64,000 bases of DNA. Source: Litoribacter ruber (lineage in GTDB: Bacteria > Bacteroidota > Bacteroidia > Cytophagales > Cyclobacteriaceae). Location of the stretch: contig NZ_JAHBGI010000002.1 in NCBI RefSeq assembly GCF_018500185.1, positions 372,001-436,000 of the forward strand. Reading direction: 5' to 3'. The notes below the pieces were generated by a model that did no database searches, was not told the origin of the DNA, and saw only the letters and a program-made list of their open reading frames with translations. Of the stretch, positions 8,995 to 17,971 are shown one piece after another; within the stretch, counting starts at the first letter, position 1, and each line of letters opens with the position of its first letter. Position numbers and translations under genes: made by a program.

Positions 8995-9290
8995 AGACAA
9001 TCATCAATGATTTACATAAAGCGTTTGAAAGCAGGGTGAGGTTAGGGATAATGTCTGCACTTGCCGTAAATGAATCCCTGGATTTCACAGCCCTAAAAGA
9101 ATATTTAGAAGTCACGGACGGAAACCTTGCCAGCCATATGAAAGCTCTTGAAAAAGAAGAATTTGTAGGAGTAAAAAAAACATTCATAGGCCGCAAACCT
9201 AACACGATGTATTACATGACCAAAGCCGGAAAAAGGGCATTTGAGGAACATCTGAATGCCCTTGAAGCTTTGATAAAAAGTCAAAAGTAA
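8991..9290 (+). CDS. Winged-helix transcriptional regulator (HTH_34-like)
   Basis: 99 aa from GTG 8991, overlapping the upstream stop by four bases. The whole protein is one winged-helix domain: 'SRVRLGIMSALAVNESLDFTALKEYL' followed by a recognition helix 'TDGNLASHMKALEKEEFV' and a wing ending in 'YYMTKAGKRAFEEHL'. This matches small regulators of the ArsR/MarR superfamily. It likely binds ACTTTG-N5-CAAAGT sites at 8347 and 9313 and so controls its own operon and the DUF4153 gene; that link is inferred from site placement. Confidence 0.82.
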   Translation: MKTIINDLHKAFESRVRLGIMSALAVNESLDFTALKEYLEVTDGNLASHMKALEKEEFVGVKKTFIGRKPNTMYYMTKAGKRAFEEHLNALEALIKSQK

Positions 9291-9312
9291 AGCATATTTT
9301 TTTTGAACAATC

Positions 9313-9329
9313 ACTTTGAAACACAAAGT
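9313..9329. promoter_or_regulatory. Palindromic operator ACTTTG-N5-CAAAGT (copy 2)
   Basis: ACTTTG, AAACA, CAAAGT, again followed by ACTTTC, 58 bp before the ATG at 9388. It differs from copy 1 by one base in the spacer, and shares 23 bases apart from that change. TCACTTTG here could serve as a -7 element, but I see no well-spaced upstream TTG. Confidence 0.6.
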
Positions 9330-9387
9330 ACTTTCATAATCATTATTCAATTAGCACTGATCAATTTATAAAACAACTTAACTCGCT

Positions 9388-10632
9388 ATGAAACTTGAAA
9401 TCCTCCCCCATCTTGACGACCCAAGCTATCTGGAAAAATTGTACAGAAACAACAAGCTGGCCTTCAAAAAAGAATTCACCACTCTTTATCCCGGTCTTAA
9501 AGGTAAACCTTTGGCTGACTTTTGGCATGAAAGGCTAAATTTTGAAACCGACGAATTGAGTTGGGGCAACGGCAGGGAATTGGGCTTAGTATTATTGGCC
9601 TCCTTGTGTGCAGGCCTTTTGGCAAAGCTCCCTGCAATTTTTTCCCTTCCGGAAGAGTTTTTTTATTCCAGAAACATCGGTTTCATTATTTTCCCCGCAC
9701 TGGCCGCTTATTTTTCCTGGAGACAAAAACTATCTTCAGCAAAAATAGCCTTATTGGCAATTGCCATCCTGATAGGGGTGCTTTATATCAACCTTCTCCC
9801 CAATGAGCCACAAAGTGACACCTTAACCCTCTCCTGCATCCATTTGATTATTGTACTATGGGTATTGTTGGGCTTTGTGTTTGTGGGCAACAGAACAAAT
9901 AGCATAGGAAGACGCCTAGAATATTTACAATATAATGGAGACCTGGTTGTGATATCGGCACTCATTTGCATTGCCGGGGCAATGCTGTCTGGCATCACAA
10001 TTGGCCTTTTTTCCTTGATTGGCTTAGAGATTGGCGAATTCTATTTTAAGAACTTTGTGATATTCTTTTTACCGGCTGTTCCTATCTTCGGTACCTTTCT
10101 CATCCAAAGCAACCCACTGCTGGTTGGAAAAGTCTCACCCGTGATAGCTAAAATCTTTAGTCCCTTGGTCCTGGTCATGTTATTCATTTATCTGATTGCC
10201 ATGGTTTACTCAGGAAAAAACCCATACAATGACCGTGAATTTTTGCTTATTTTCAATCTCCTATTAATTGGTGTTTTGGCCATCATATTCTTTTCTGTGG
10301 CCGAAACATCAAAAAACACACAAAACAGGACAGAGCTCTGGATTCTTCTATTACTGTCGATTGTGACCATTACGGTCAATTGCATCGCATTATCTGCAAT
10401 AGTTTTCCGAATTGCGGAATGGGGAATCACCCCAAACAGGGCGGCGGTTTTAGGGGCAAACCTCCTGATCCTAATCAATCTCGGGTTGGTGACTAGGCAG
10501 TTTCTAATGGCTTTGTCGGGCAGAGCAACCATTCAAGGCGTAGGGCATACCACGGCCCGATACCTGCCACTCTACGCCATATGGGCCCTTATTGTAACTT
10601 TTCTATTTCCATTCCTTTTCGGTTTTCAATAG
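9388..10632 (+). CDS. DUF4153-like multi-pass membrane protein
   Basis: 414 aa. A ~60-residue cytosolic N-terminus is followed by about eleven hydrophobic segments running to the C-terminal 'LFPFLFGF'. Length and the pattern of short charged loops between helices fit DUF4153. The biochemical role of this family is unknown. The gene has its own copy of the operator found before the upstream operon, so it appears to be co-regulated with the 8371 membrane protein, and it ends at a strong terminator. Confidence 0.65.
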   Translation: MKLEILPHLDDPSYLEKLYRNNKLAFKKEFTTLYPGLKGKPLADFWHERLNFETDELSWGNGRELGLVLLASLCAGLLAKLPAIFSLPEEFFYSRNIGFIIFPALAAYFSWRQKLSSAKIALLAIAILIGVLYINLLPNEPQSDTLTLSCIHLIIVLWVLLGFVFVGNRTNSIGRRLEYLQYNGDLVVISALICIAGAMLSGITIGLFSLIGLEIGEFYFKNFVIFFLPAVPIFGTFLIQSNPLLVGKVSPVIAKIFSPLVLVMLFIYLIAMVYSGKNPYNDREFLLIFNLLLIGVLAIIFFSVAETSKNTQNRTELWILLLLSIVTITVNCIALSAIVFRIAEWGITPNRAAVLGANLLILINLGLVTRQFLMALSGRATIQGVGHTTARYLPLYAIWALIVTFLFPFLFGFQ

Positions 10633-10651
10633 GGAAGCTTACATAAAGGTC

Positions 10652-10682
10652 AAGAGCAGGGATTCGCTCCCTGCTCTTTTTC
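10652..10682 (+). terminator. Rho-independent terminator after the DUF4153 gene
   Basis: An 11-bp perfect stem AAGAGCAGGGA / TCCCTGCTCTT (10652-10662 with 10668-10678), loop TTCGC, then TTTC. It starts 20 bp after the stop codon. Confidence 0.88.
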
Positions 10683-10698
10683 TTCTCCCCGTGCCCTT

Positions 10699-11340
10699 TA
10701 TGCCCATTTCTCCTTCGTGCGACTTATTTTTTGAACTTCGTCGACTTTGTGACCAATTTCTCATGGCGTGACTAATTCTTAAACTTCGTGTCCGTTGTGC
10801 CCATTTCCCCTTCGTGCGACTTATTTTTTGAACTTCGCCGACTTTGTGACCATTTTCTCATGGTGTGACTAATTCTTAAACTTCGTGTCCGTTGTGCCCA
10901 TTTCCCCTTCGTGCGACTTATTTTTTGAACTTCGTCGACTTTGTGACCATTTTCTCGTGATGTGACTAATTCTTAAACTTCGTGTCCGTTGTGCCCATTT
11001 CCCCTTCGTGCGACTTATTTTTTGAACTTCGCCGACTTTGTGACCATTTTCTCATGGTGTGACTAATTCTTAAACTTCGTGTCCGTTGTGCCCATTTCCC
11101 CTTCGTGCGACTTATTTTTTGAACTTCGTCGACTTTGTGACCATTTTCTCATGGTGTGACTAATTCTTAAACTTCGTGTCCGTTGTGCCCATTTCCCCTT
11201 CGTGCGACTTATTTTTTGAACTTCGTCGACTTTGTGACCATTTTCTCATGGTGTGACTAATTCTTAAACTTCGTGTCCGTTGTGCCCATTTCCCCTTCGT
11301 GCGACTTATTTTTTGAACTTCGTCGACTTTGTGACCATTT
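10699..11340. repeat. 97-bp tandem array, about 6.6 copies
   Basis: The word TTCGTGCGACTTATTTT starts at 10714, 10811, 10908, 11005, 11102, 11199 and 11296, an exact 97-bp period. Each unit is itself two diverged ~48-bp halves, both containing GTGYGACT...AACTTCGT...TTGTGnCCATTT. Copies are nearly identical; units 2 and 4 share the variant CGCCGAC. The array fills the gap between two convergent genes. I see no ORF or promoter in it, and the rest of 10633-11378 holds only the terminator. Confidence 0.92.
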
Positions 11341-11378
11341 TTGTCTAAGCAACTTAGTCACCCGTTTATTACTTCGGC

Positions 11379-13823
11379 TCATTCACTCTTAATCGTCTTC
11401 ACCGGATTGATCCACGATGCCGACAGGGACTGCAGGCTCACCACCAGAGCCGTCAAGGCCAGTCCGCCCAGGATTGTAATACCAATGGTCAAAGCACCCG
11501 GCCATTCCCTCACGGCAAACTGCTGCAGCCAATTCTGCATCAGCCACATTCCTGCCGGTATGGCCAATAAAATACCCACAATTGTAATAGTCAAAAATTC
11601 CCTATTGAACATCCAGGTAATGGAGCCGGAAGAAGCTCCAAGTACCTTGCGGATGCCGATTTCCTTGAGCCTTCCCGCAATGGTCATGGCCGTAAAGGCC
11701 AACAAGCCCATCACGGCAATCAATACCGCTAACAGCGCAGTGTAAGTCACCATTCGACTCAGTCTCTCCTCGTTTTCGTAAGCTTCAAAAACAAACTCAT
11801 TGAAAGGATAGTAGTCAAAGCTTTCTCCCGGGTAGATTTTTTGGTACTCCTCCTCCAACATCGAAATAAACTGATCCGTATCTGCCCGATTGCTTCTGAC
11901 CAGGACCATGGCACTGGTCCGGCTGATTTCAATATCGTTGATGCCCTCAAAAATTAAACGGGGGTTTTTGGAGATCAACACCGGGTTGATTTCTTCATAC
12001 AAAGAGGCATGGTTAAAGTCCTGGATAATGCCTACCACCTCATGGGAGCCAAAATTGGCACTCGCAGGCAACTGGGCCTGCTCAAGACCATTCCAGCCCA
12101 TTTGCTCGGCAAACTTCTGGTTGACCATAATCGCACTCGAGTCCAGAGTGATGTTGTCATAGAAATTCCGACCTTCCGCCAATTTCATTCCCATGGTATT
12201 AAGATAATCCCCTGTCACGAAATTGAGCTGGAAGAAAAACTGCTTGCCATCCGAATTGGTAAATCCTGCACGCCACCAGTCACCGTCCCCAAAAAGGGAA
12301 ACAGAAAGGGCAGCATTTTCCACATCTGTCCTTTCCAGCAACCTTTCCCTGAAAAGATTGGCTTTCTCGAAAGTCGTTTTCATCCTGGCAGACAAATTAG
12401 TGGATGACTCGGCCTCAACAGGCACTACAAATACCTGTTCGGCCTGAAAACCCAGATCATGACTTTTCAGAACCTCCATTTGATTATACATCACCAGGGT
12501 ACAGGAAATCATCAGAAAGGAGAGGAAAAACTGAAAACCCACCAATCCTTTTCTCAAGGCCTGCTTCCCAAAGCTGATGGAATAACTTCCCTTCAGCACT
12601 TTGATTGTCTTCATGCCAGACATGTAAAAGGCCGGAAATCCTCCCGCCATGGCGGTAAGCAAAGCCAATAAAATAACCATCAGAACTAGCTGCTCCCAAG
12701 AATGGCCTATGGCAAGGCTGGTATTGAAAAGCGTATTGAAATGCGGTAGGATTAGGAAAGCTAGAAGAATTGCCAACAAAAATGATAAAAGGGTAATCAC
12801 CATGGACTCAAAAAGAAACTGTGTTGCCAGCTGTTTCCTTTCTGCCCCCAGTGATTTTCGTACCCCAACCTCTTTGGCCCTAACCACTGCTTTGCCAATG
12901 GCCATGGTGGTAAAGTTTATGGATCCCAAAACCAGTACGATCAGACCCAAGGCCAACAGTACATACAGCATTTGGGGGTTGGTCACACGGACGTTTCCGG
13001 GATTTTCTCCGGTATGGAAGTGGATATCCTCCAAAGCATAAGGTTCAAAATAGTAGAAGCCTTCCCTGTAATTATCCCCCAAGGCCCGCTGCATCATCGG
13101 TTCCATACCTGATTGCAAAGCGGCCTTGTCGCTTGGGGAAGTAGTCATAACATAAGTATCGGTGTTCACATTAAACCAGTTGTTCAGGGCAGTCTCAGCC
13201 TGCATGTCCCGCACCAACTCGTCGGACACCAAAGCATCTACCACAATGCTTGAATTGGCAGGCACATCCACCATGATTCCCTTCACCGTGAAGAGGATGA
13301 AATCCTCCATCAACTGCACCTCAACGGTTTTGCCCACGGCGGGCTCCTTGCCAAAGTAGCGCTCAGCGGCAGTTTCGGTGAGGATGATGTCATATTTACC
13401 TGAAAAAAGCGATGCCCTTGCACCCTCTTTGAGGCCAAAATTGAAAATCTCCAGAAACTCAGGACTCACAAAAGTAATGGGCTGCCGGTATTCTGTATTG
13501 TCAGGAAGCTTAAAAGCCCGATTTGACTGCAATACCCGTGTGGCCTTTTGTATCTGGGGAAATTCATCCTGCACCACATCTTTAAGCAAGAAGGGGGTTG
13601 AAAAAGATTGAACCATACCATCATCAAACATCTCGAACCTTTTGAGCCTGAAGATGCGGTCACCTTCTGTATGAAACTTATCAAAACTCCATTCGAACTG
13701 GACGAATAGCAGGACGATGATGGATATGGAAAGGCCAATGGACAGGCCCAAAAAATTGATAAAAGAAAAACCAAGATTCTTCCTGATGTTTCTGAGGGCA
13801 ATGTAGAAGTAATGTTTTAACAT
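11379..13823 (-). CDS. ABC transporter permease, MacB/FtsX type
   Basis: 814 aa beginning 'MLKHYFYIALRNIRKN', the standard opening of the Bacteroidota two-FtsX permeases. It has a first TM helix with a MacB-type periplasmic domain, a first FtsX core with 'RAKEVGVRKSLGA', and a second core near the C-terminus with 'RLKEIGIRKVLGA'. The end is 'NPVKTIKSE', a typical family C-terminus. It is a distant paralogue of the 5903 gene. There is no ATPase partner nearby. A CGGACATTTTTGTTCG palindrome lies ~110 bp upstream. A detached tail of another such permease lies at 17972-18025. Confidence 0.85.
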   Translation of the reverse strand: MLKHYFYIALRNIRKNLGFSFINFLGLSIGLSISIIVLLFVQFEWSFDKFHTEGDRIFRLKRFEMFDDGMVQSFSTPFLLKDVVQDEFPQIQKATRVLQSNRAFKLPDNTEYRQPITFVSPEFLEIFNFGLKEGARASLFSGKYDIILTETAAERYFGKEPAVGKTVEVQLMEDFILFTVKGIMVDVPANSSIVVDALVSDELVRDMQAETALNNWFNVNTDTYVMTTSPSDKAALQSGMEPMMQRALGDNYREGFYYFEPYALEDIHFHTGENPGNVRVTNPQMLYVLLALGLIVLVLGSINFTTMAIGKAVVRAKEVGVRKSLGAERKQLATQFLFESMVITLLSFLLAILLAFLILPHFNTLFNTSLAIGHSWEQLVLMVILLALLTAMAGGFPAFYMSGMKTIKVLKGSYSISFGKQALRKGLVGFQFFLSFLMISCTLVMYNQMEVLKSHDLGFQAEQVFVVPVEAESSTNLSARMKTTFEKANLFRERLLERTDVENAALSVSLFGDGDWWRAGFTNSDGKQFFFQLNFVTGDYLNTMGMKLAEGRNFYDNITLDSSAIMVNQKFAEQMGWNGLEQAQLPASANFGSHEVVGIIQDFNHASLYEEINPVLISKNPRLIFEGINDIEISRTSAMVLVRSNRADTDQFISMLEEEYQKIYPGESFDYYPFNEFVFEAYENEERLSRMVTYTALLAVLIAVMGLLAFTAMTIAGRLKEIGIRKVLGASSGSITWMFNREFLTITIVGILLAIPAGMWLMQNWLQQFAVREWPGALTIGITILGGLALTALVVSLQSLSASWINPVKTIKSE

Positions 13824-13933
13824 GGGATCTTCATTTCTTTGAAATACCCAAAAACCATTTCCAGATTAATGCCGAAATAAACCCTCTCAAATCACCTAGA
13901 TTGGACCTTTGGAACAGAAGAAGGCCATAAATT

Positions 13934-13949
13934 CGGACATTTTTGTTCG
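13934..13949. promoter_or_regulatory. CGGACA-type inverted repeat upstream of a permease (minus strand)
   Basis: CGGACATTTTTGTTCG, with GGGGACGGTCGG beside it. On the minus strand this reads GACCGTCCCCGAACAAAAATGTCCG, which resembles the 5778 site. It lies between the permease start (13823) and the gene at 13991. Confidence 0.4.
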
Positions 13950-13990
13950 GGGACGGTCGGTTTCCTGAAACACCCATTATTTACTTCTTA

Positions 13991-14251
13991 CTATTCTCTT
14001 TTTTCCACAAAAGTAATAGGCACAAACTTATCCGTAGGGGAACCAATATAATAAACAGTCCAGTTGGGATCGTGTTTGGCGAGCATCTCACTCAGGCAGT
14101 CTGCTCGGTGCCCTTGGGGATTGCTGCAGTCGTCCCAATAAAATAGCTCCACTCTATAATGCATGGTCTGCTTTTCATTGTTGATGGTCACCTCTACTTG
14201 GATATCCTGCTTGCCAGGGGCCGTGGGTATGGGTATGGCTATATGTGTCAT
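13991..14251 (-). CDS. Small conserved-looking protein, function unknown
   Basis: 86 aa from ATG 14251 ('MTHIAIPIPTAPGKQ'); an in-frame ATG at 14281 would add ten residues. It has no signal peptide or membrane segment and contains three cysteines or pairs around 'YWDDCSNPQGHRADCL'. The C-terminal half ('NWTVYYIGSPTDKFVPITFV') looks like a small beta-sheet domain. I do not recognise the family. It lies 167 bp upstream of the permease gene, in the same direction, with a CGGACA-type palindrome between them, so it is probably not in the same operon. Confidence 0.5.
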   Translation of the reverse strand: MTHIAIPIPTAPGKQDIQVEVTINNEKQTMHYRVELFYWDDCSNPQGHRADCLSEMLAKHDPNWTVYYIGSPTDKFVPITFVEKRE

Positions 14252-14378
14252 GAGAAAACCTTTAAGAAGATTTAAAACCAAATCACTGATAACCTTGTAG
14301 CCTGCGAACTACATACCGAACAAAATCCTCTTAACCACTTAAAAATCAAAGAAACCAACCTATTTGACTTCTAAAAAA

Positions 14379-14394
14379 CGAACATTTTTGTGCG
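14379..14394. promoter_or_regulatory. CGAACATTTTTGTGCG inverted repeat
   Basis: It shares CGnACATTTTTGTnCG with the 13934 site. It sits between the frameshifted VOC gene and the small gene at 13991, in the likely promoter region of the latter. Confidence 0.35.
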
Positions 14395-14428
14395 AAAGCG
14401 GACTTTTTGCTACCGCAAAATTGAGTCC

Positions 14429-14892
14429 CTACTTCGTCGTCTTCCCTCCCATTTCTGTAAACACCCTATCTACCGGCTCCCAAAGTTCAATCTTATTACC
14501 TTCGGCATCCATGATGTGCACAAACTTTCCGTAATCATAGGTCTCTATATCGTCGAGAACAGTCACACCGTTAGCCTTGAGTTTTTCCACAAGACCTTCG
14601 ATATTTTGAACGCGATAATTGATCATGAATTCCTTCTTGGATGGGGCAAAATACTCACTTCCCTGCTCAAAGGGACTCCATTGAAGGTAGTTAATTCCTC
14701 GGGGCGGTGGGCATTTCTAAACTCAAAACTTGACCCCCACTGGTTTACCTCCAGCCCCAAATTGTCCGCATACCATTCCCGGGTTTTTTCCGGATTCGGG
14801 GAAAAGAAAAATATCCCGCCTATGCCAGTGACTTTAGGGGTATTGTTCTTTTCAGATAATGAGTCGGTGCTCTTGTTGTGTTGCTTTGTCAT
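14429..14892 (-). pseudogene. VOC-family (glyoxalase-like) protein, frameshifted
   Basis: Two overlapping frames together make one normal ~150-aa VOC protein. The first (14892 to about 14695) reads 'TGIGGIFFFSPNPEKTREWYADNLGLEV...FEFRNAHRPEE'. The second, one frame over, continues 'INYLQWSPFEQGSEYFAPSKK' and 'MINYRVQNIEGLVEKL...NKIELWEPVD'. The join is at about 14694-14698 and needs one extra base. It is either a genuine one-base deletion that inactivates the gene or a sequencing error. VOC proteins bind a metal in a paired beta-alpha-beta fold; the substrate is unknown. Confidence 0.8.
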
Positions 14893-15481
14893 ATATTTAA
14901 AGGAAATGAAAGATTAAGAAGATCAATATAGGAATTTTGGTAAAGAATAAACAAGCCAGTTGCCAACCTTTTAACCCTCTATAAATCTATAATTCTCCAA
15001 AATGGGCCCCGTGTAGTTGAATCCTGCTAAATAATGCTGCAGGCCATTTTTAAAAAATCAACATCTAGTAGACACACATAGTCTTATCCAAGTTTTGGTA
15101 AAAAAAAGGACTCCTGCAGGAGTCCCAAAAAAACAATAACCAAACAATAACAAACACGAATTACCATATTCGATATGCCCTATAAGTATAGGGATTAATT
15201 TATAAAGAACCAAATAGAAATGGTGAGAATGGTTGAAGAGAAAAATTCGAAATGCGCTTGGGGCGTCTTTAAGTAAGGGAATGAGATTTGACGTCTTTCC
15301 CAAAATTAATTTGCCCATTGGTCAGGCAACTCGAAATGAGCACCCCTACAGAAAATAAACTCACCCATGTACAAGTCTCAATTTGGATATAGGGTATTGT
15401 ATCATGAGAATTAATTAGGTAAAATTGTGGCTTGATTAGACTTAATTGGCCAGAGAATGGGAACTTTTCCCTAAACCAACT
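14893..15481. other. Intergenic region with a minus-strand terminator, otherwise unassigned
   Basis: About 590 bp with no convincing gene. An 86-codon minus-strand frame (15058-15318) runs straight through the hairpin at 15108-15125 and looks like chance. TTG (15397-15399), 20 nt, TAAAATTG (15420-15427) is a plausible, imperfect promoter for the gene at 15482. Confidence 0.5.
15100..15133 (-). terminator. Terminator-like hairpin on the minus strand
   Basis: A perfect palindrome GGACTCCTGCAGGAGTCC (15108-15125), flanked by A-tracts on the plus strand. Read on the minus strand, the hairpin is followed by eight T residues. No minus-strand gene ends here, so it either ends a short untranslated RNA from 15130-15350 or is a relic. 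Confidence 0.5.
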
Positions 15482-16309
15482 ATGAAAAATATTCTTTTTA
15501 CAATTGCGTTATACGCATTTTCCTTGTCTTTACATGGTCAAGAACAAGAAAAAACAAGGATTCTATTGATGGGCACCACCCATTTTACCCCATCCACTTC
15601 CGACAGCTACTCCAATGAGGAACTAAAATTGGATGATAAAATGATAAGGGAAATCGAAGATGTGATCCTGAAATTGGCGTCTCTTAACCCCGATCAAATT
15701 TTTATTGAGGTGCCCAGGGAAAACCAAGAAAATATTGACAAGCAATTTCAGCAATATATGGCCGGCACCTACCAGTTACAGCTTAATGAAATTGACCTTA
15801 TCGGATTCCAAACAGCCAAAAGGGCGGGATTGGAAAAACTAACTTGTGTCAACTACAAGGGTAAATTTGACACCAAGCCGGTATTTGAAGCCGCAATAAA
15901 TAACGGAGAGCAACATATTTTGGATAGTATGGATGTATTTGCACAAGCATATGTGCAGGAAATGAATGGTAACCCAAACCTTGAGCTGAGAGAGAATCTA
16001 GTTCACATTAACTCTTCCGAAATGTTGAATAAAAACCAAAGGCTTTATACTAAATACTTCACACTAATTGGAAGCCAAGCGGACTATGAGGGAGCAGGTT
16101 TAGTGGCGGAATGGTACAAGACCAATATCCACATATACACCAACATCATCTCCAGCATCCGACCCACAGACAAATACGTCATAGTGATTTATGGCGTTGG
16201 ACATATCCCCATTCTCAAACATCTCTTCGAATCCAACCCGGATTATAAGGTAACTGAAGTGGGCGATGTGTTTGGTTCAACTATTAATCCCACCAATAAC
16301 ATAGAATGA
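15482..16309 (+). CDS. DUF5694 family exported protein
   Basis: 275 aa from ATG 15482, where a signal peptide begins ('MKNILFTIALYAFSLSLHGQ'); the frame is open 12 codons further but without a signal. The mature protein starts with 'RILLMGTTHF', the family's opening, followed by 'DQIFIEVPRE'. A late 'YGVGHIPILKHLFE' holds another conserved His. These His/Glu motifs resemble the TraB/ChaN/EreA-like superfamily of possible metal-dependent hydrolases. The activity of DUF5694 is unknown. Its stop overlaps the start of the amidohydrolase (ATGA), so the two are a coupled pair. Confidence 0.75.
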   Translation: MKNILFTIALYAFSLSLHGQEQEKTRILLMGTTHFTPSTSDSYSNEELKLDDKMIREIEDVILKLASLNPDQIFIEVPRENQENIDKQFQQYMAGTYQLQLNEIDLIGFQTAKRAGLEKLTCVNYKGKFDTKPVFEAAINNGEQHILDSMDVFAQAYVQEMNGNPNLELRENLVHINSSEMLNKNQRLYTKYFTLIGSQADYEGAGLVAEWYKTNIHIYTNIISSIRPTDKYVIVIYGVGHIPILKHLFESNPDYKVTEVGDVFGSTINPTNNIE

Positions 16310-17601
16310 AGTTTTTACTAAATCTAATAATGCTCCTCTTGATTATATTACCTTCAGGAGTAGCCCAATCCCTTTATGTCAAAAATGTGAACATTTTAGA
16401 TGTCCATGATGGAACCATGCAGCCAAACATGCATCTATTAATGACAGATGGGGAAATCACTTCCATTTCCGCCAAGCCTTTGGAGAAGGGAAGCGATTAC
16501 CAAATCATCGATGGCTCGGGGAAATATGCTATTCCTGGACTATTTGAAATGCACGCCCATTTTGGCCAACCTGGGTGGGTCCCCATGTATCTTAGCTATG
16601 GGGTCACAGGAATCAGAATCATGAGTGGGAATGACCAGCTGCTTGCCATGAGGGACTCACTGGAGGCAACAAATCTGCCCCAACCTGATCTTTACATTGC
16701 ATCCCCTTTGATCGACGGCAACCCTCCGCTATGGGGAGAGCAGCATACCGAACCCGCCATCGACACCAACACCCCTGTAAACCCTATTCTCCAATCCTAT
16801 GTAGACAAAGGGTATAAAGAATTAAAGGTTTACAACAGGCTGCCTGAAAATAAATACCTGGAAATATTGGAGTTCGCCCAGCAAAATGGACTGAGGGTTT
16901 CCGGCCACCTTCCCTATACCCTGACGGAGGAAAATTTCGCCGATCCCAGACACCGATCAATTGAGCATATGGATGGGTTTGTCCAGCTTGACCCAAGCAG
17001 CAGAAGTAAGGATTGGACGCTCATTGGGGAAGAGGAAAAGAACAGAACAGCCTTGTACCATACTTTTCAATTGAAAGAAATTGAGAATTATGTTCAAAAA
17101 ATTAAAGACAATCAGGTATGGCTCTGCCCTACCCTGGCCCTTTATGCCAATATGGGCAGCGAGCAGATCAAGTCGGAAATCAAGGAGTCAAGGTATGGAA
17201 AGGAATTAGCCGGACTGATGAATTGGTGGAAGGCTGCTGAGGGAAATGCGCCAACCTTTGCCGTGAAAGACAGCCTGCATCAAGAAATACTTAAAAAATA
17301 TTTCCTCGATTACCCTGACCGGATTCTAGCGGGCACAGATAGTCCAAACCCCTACAACCCACCCGGCCTGGGCCTTCACTTTGAGCTGTATCATTTGAGC
17401 CAAGTTGGATTCACCAATGCCCAAGTCCTTAAAATCGCCACTTTGAATGCCGCCGAATACCTGGGGATAGCCTCCCAGCTGGGCTCAATCGAAGAAGGTA
17501 AGGTTGCCAATGTTGTTTTGCTAAACTCCAACCCACTGGAAGACATCCAATACACAAGAGATATTCATGCGGTAATTGTTAAGGGAACACCAGTAAAGTA
17601 G
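16306..17601 (+). CDS. Exported metal-dependent amidohydrolase
   Basis: 431 aa with a signal peptide (about residues 1-21). It shows the amidohydrolase-superfamily binuclear metal set: His83 and His85 in 'HAHFG', probable carboxylated Lys174 in 'YKELKVYNR', His201 in 'SGHLPY', His221 in 'SIEHMDG', and Asp345 in 'AGTDSPNP'. It ends with the usual 'GSIEEGKVANVVLLNSNPLED' segment. The substrate is probably a cyclic amide or peptide-like amide outside the cytoplasm, as in imidazolonepropionase-like exported members. It overlaps the DUF5694 gene by four bases, which suggests a joint task. All catalytic residues are present. Confidence 0.85.
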   Translation: MKFLLNLIMLLLIILPSGVAQSLYVKNVNILDVHDGTMQPNMHLLMTDGEITSISAKPLEKGSDYQIIDGSGKYAIPGLFEMHAHFGQPGWVPMYLSYGVTGIRIMSGNDQLLAMRDSLEATNLPQPDLYIASPLIDGNPPLWGEQHTEPAIDTNTPVNPILQSYVDKGYKELKVYNRLPENKYLEILEFAQQNGLRVSGHLPYTLTEENFADPRHRSIEHMDGFVQLDPSSRSKDWTLIGEEEKNRTALYHTFQLKEIENYVQKIKDNQVWLCPTLALYANMGSEQIKSEIKESRYGKELAGLMNWWKAAEGNAPTFAVKDSLHQEILKKYFLDYPDRILAGTDSPNPYNPPGLGLHFELYHLSQVGFTNAQVLKIATLNAAEYLGIASQLGSIEEGKVANVVLLNSNPLEDIQYTRDIHAVIVKGTPVK

Positions 17602-17658
17602 TTTAAAGGTTGAATTCGGATGGCACATTCTAAATTAATCAACCATCTACCGATACGC

Positions 17659-17955
17659 ATGGAGCCAAAAACAGTATTAAAAATTTTCGCCCTCTGAGAA
17701 TTTCATCCCAACTTTATTAAAAGTAATCTTGCCACTGATTATTTTGGTGCCGCTTCTACTAATATACTTCAATACGGTAAAACTAAGAGATAAAAACACA
17801 AAACAAAGAACCCCAGTAATCATATCAACCTTGACTTTAATTATCGGGATGGGGGATTTGTAGATGCATTTACCGACAACTTATTGATTGGAGGCCTTCT
17901 TGCAGGATGGGGCACTTTCAATGCAATGGACAGCATCGGGTTATTCATCAAACCT
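17659..17955 (+). pseudogene. Decayed small membrane-protein gene
   Basis: It starts 'MEPKTVLKIFAL' then stops at TGA. A second frame continues 'VILPLIILVPLLLIYFNTV' and, to 'TLIIGMG', ends at TAG; a third continues 'FVDAFTDNLLIGGLLAGWG' and 'FNAMDSIGLF'. Joined, they make a plausible ~95-aa protein with three membrane helices. At least one frameshift lies in a G-run at about 17849-17854. No complete copy is in the window. Confidence 0.5.
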
Positions 17956-17971
17956 GGCAGGTTTAAAATCA

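Noticed and set aside
15058-15318. 86-codon minus-strand frame
   Set aside because: It crosses a perfect terminator hairpin and has no ribosome site or family resemblance.
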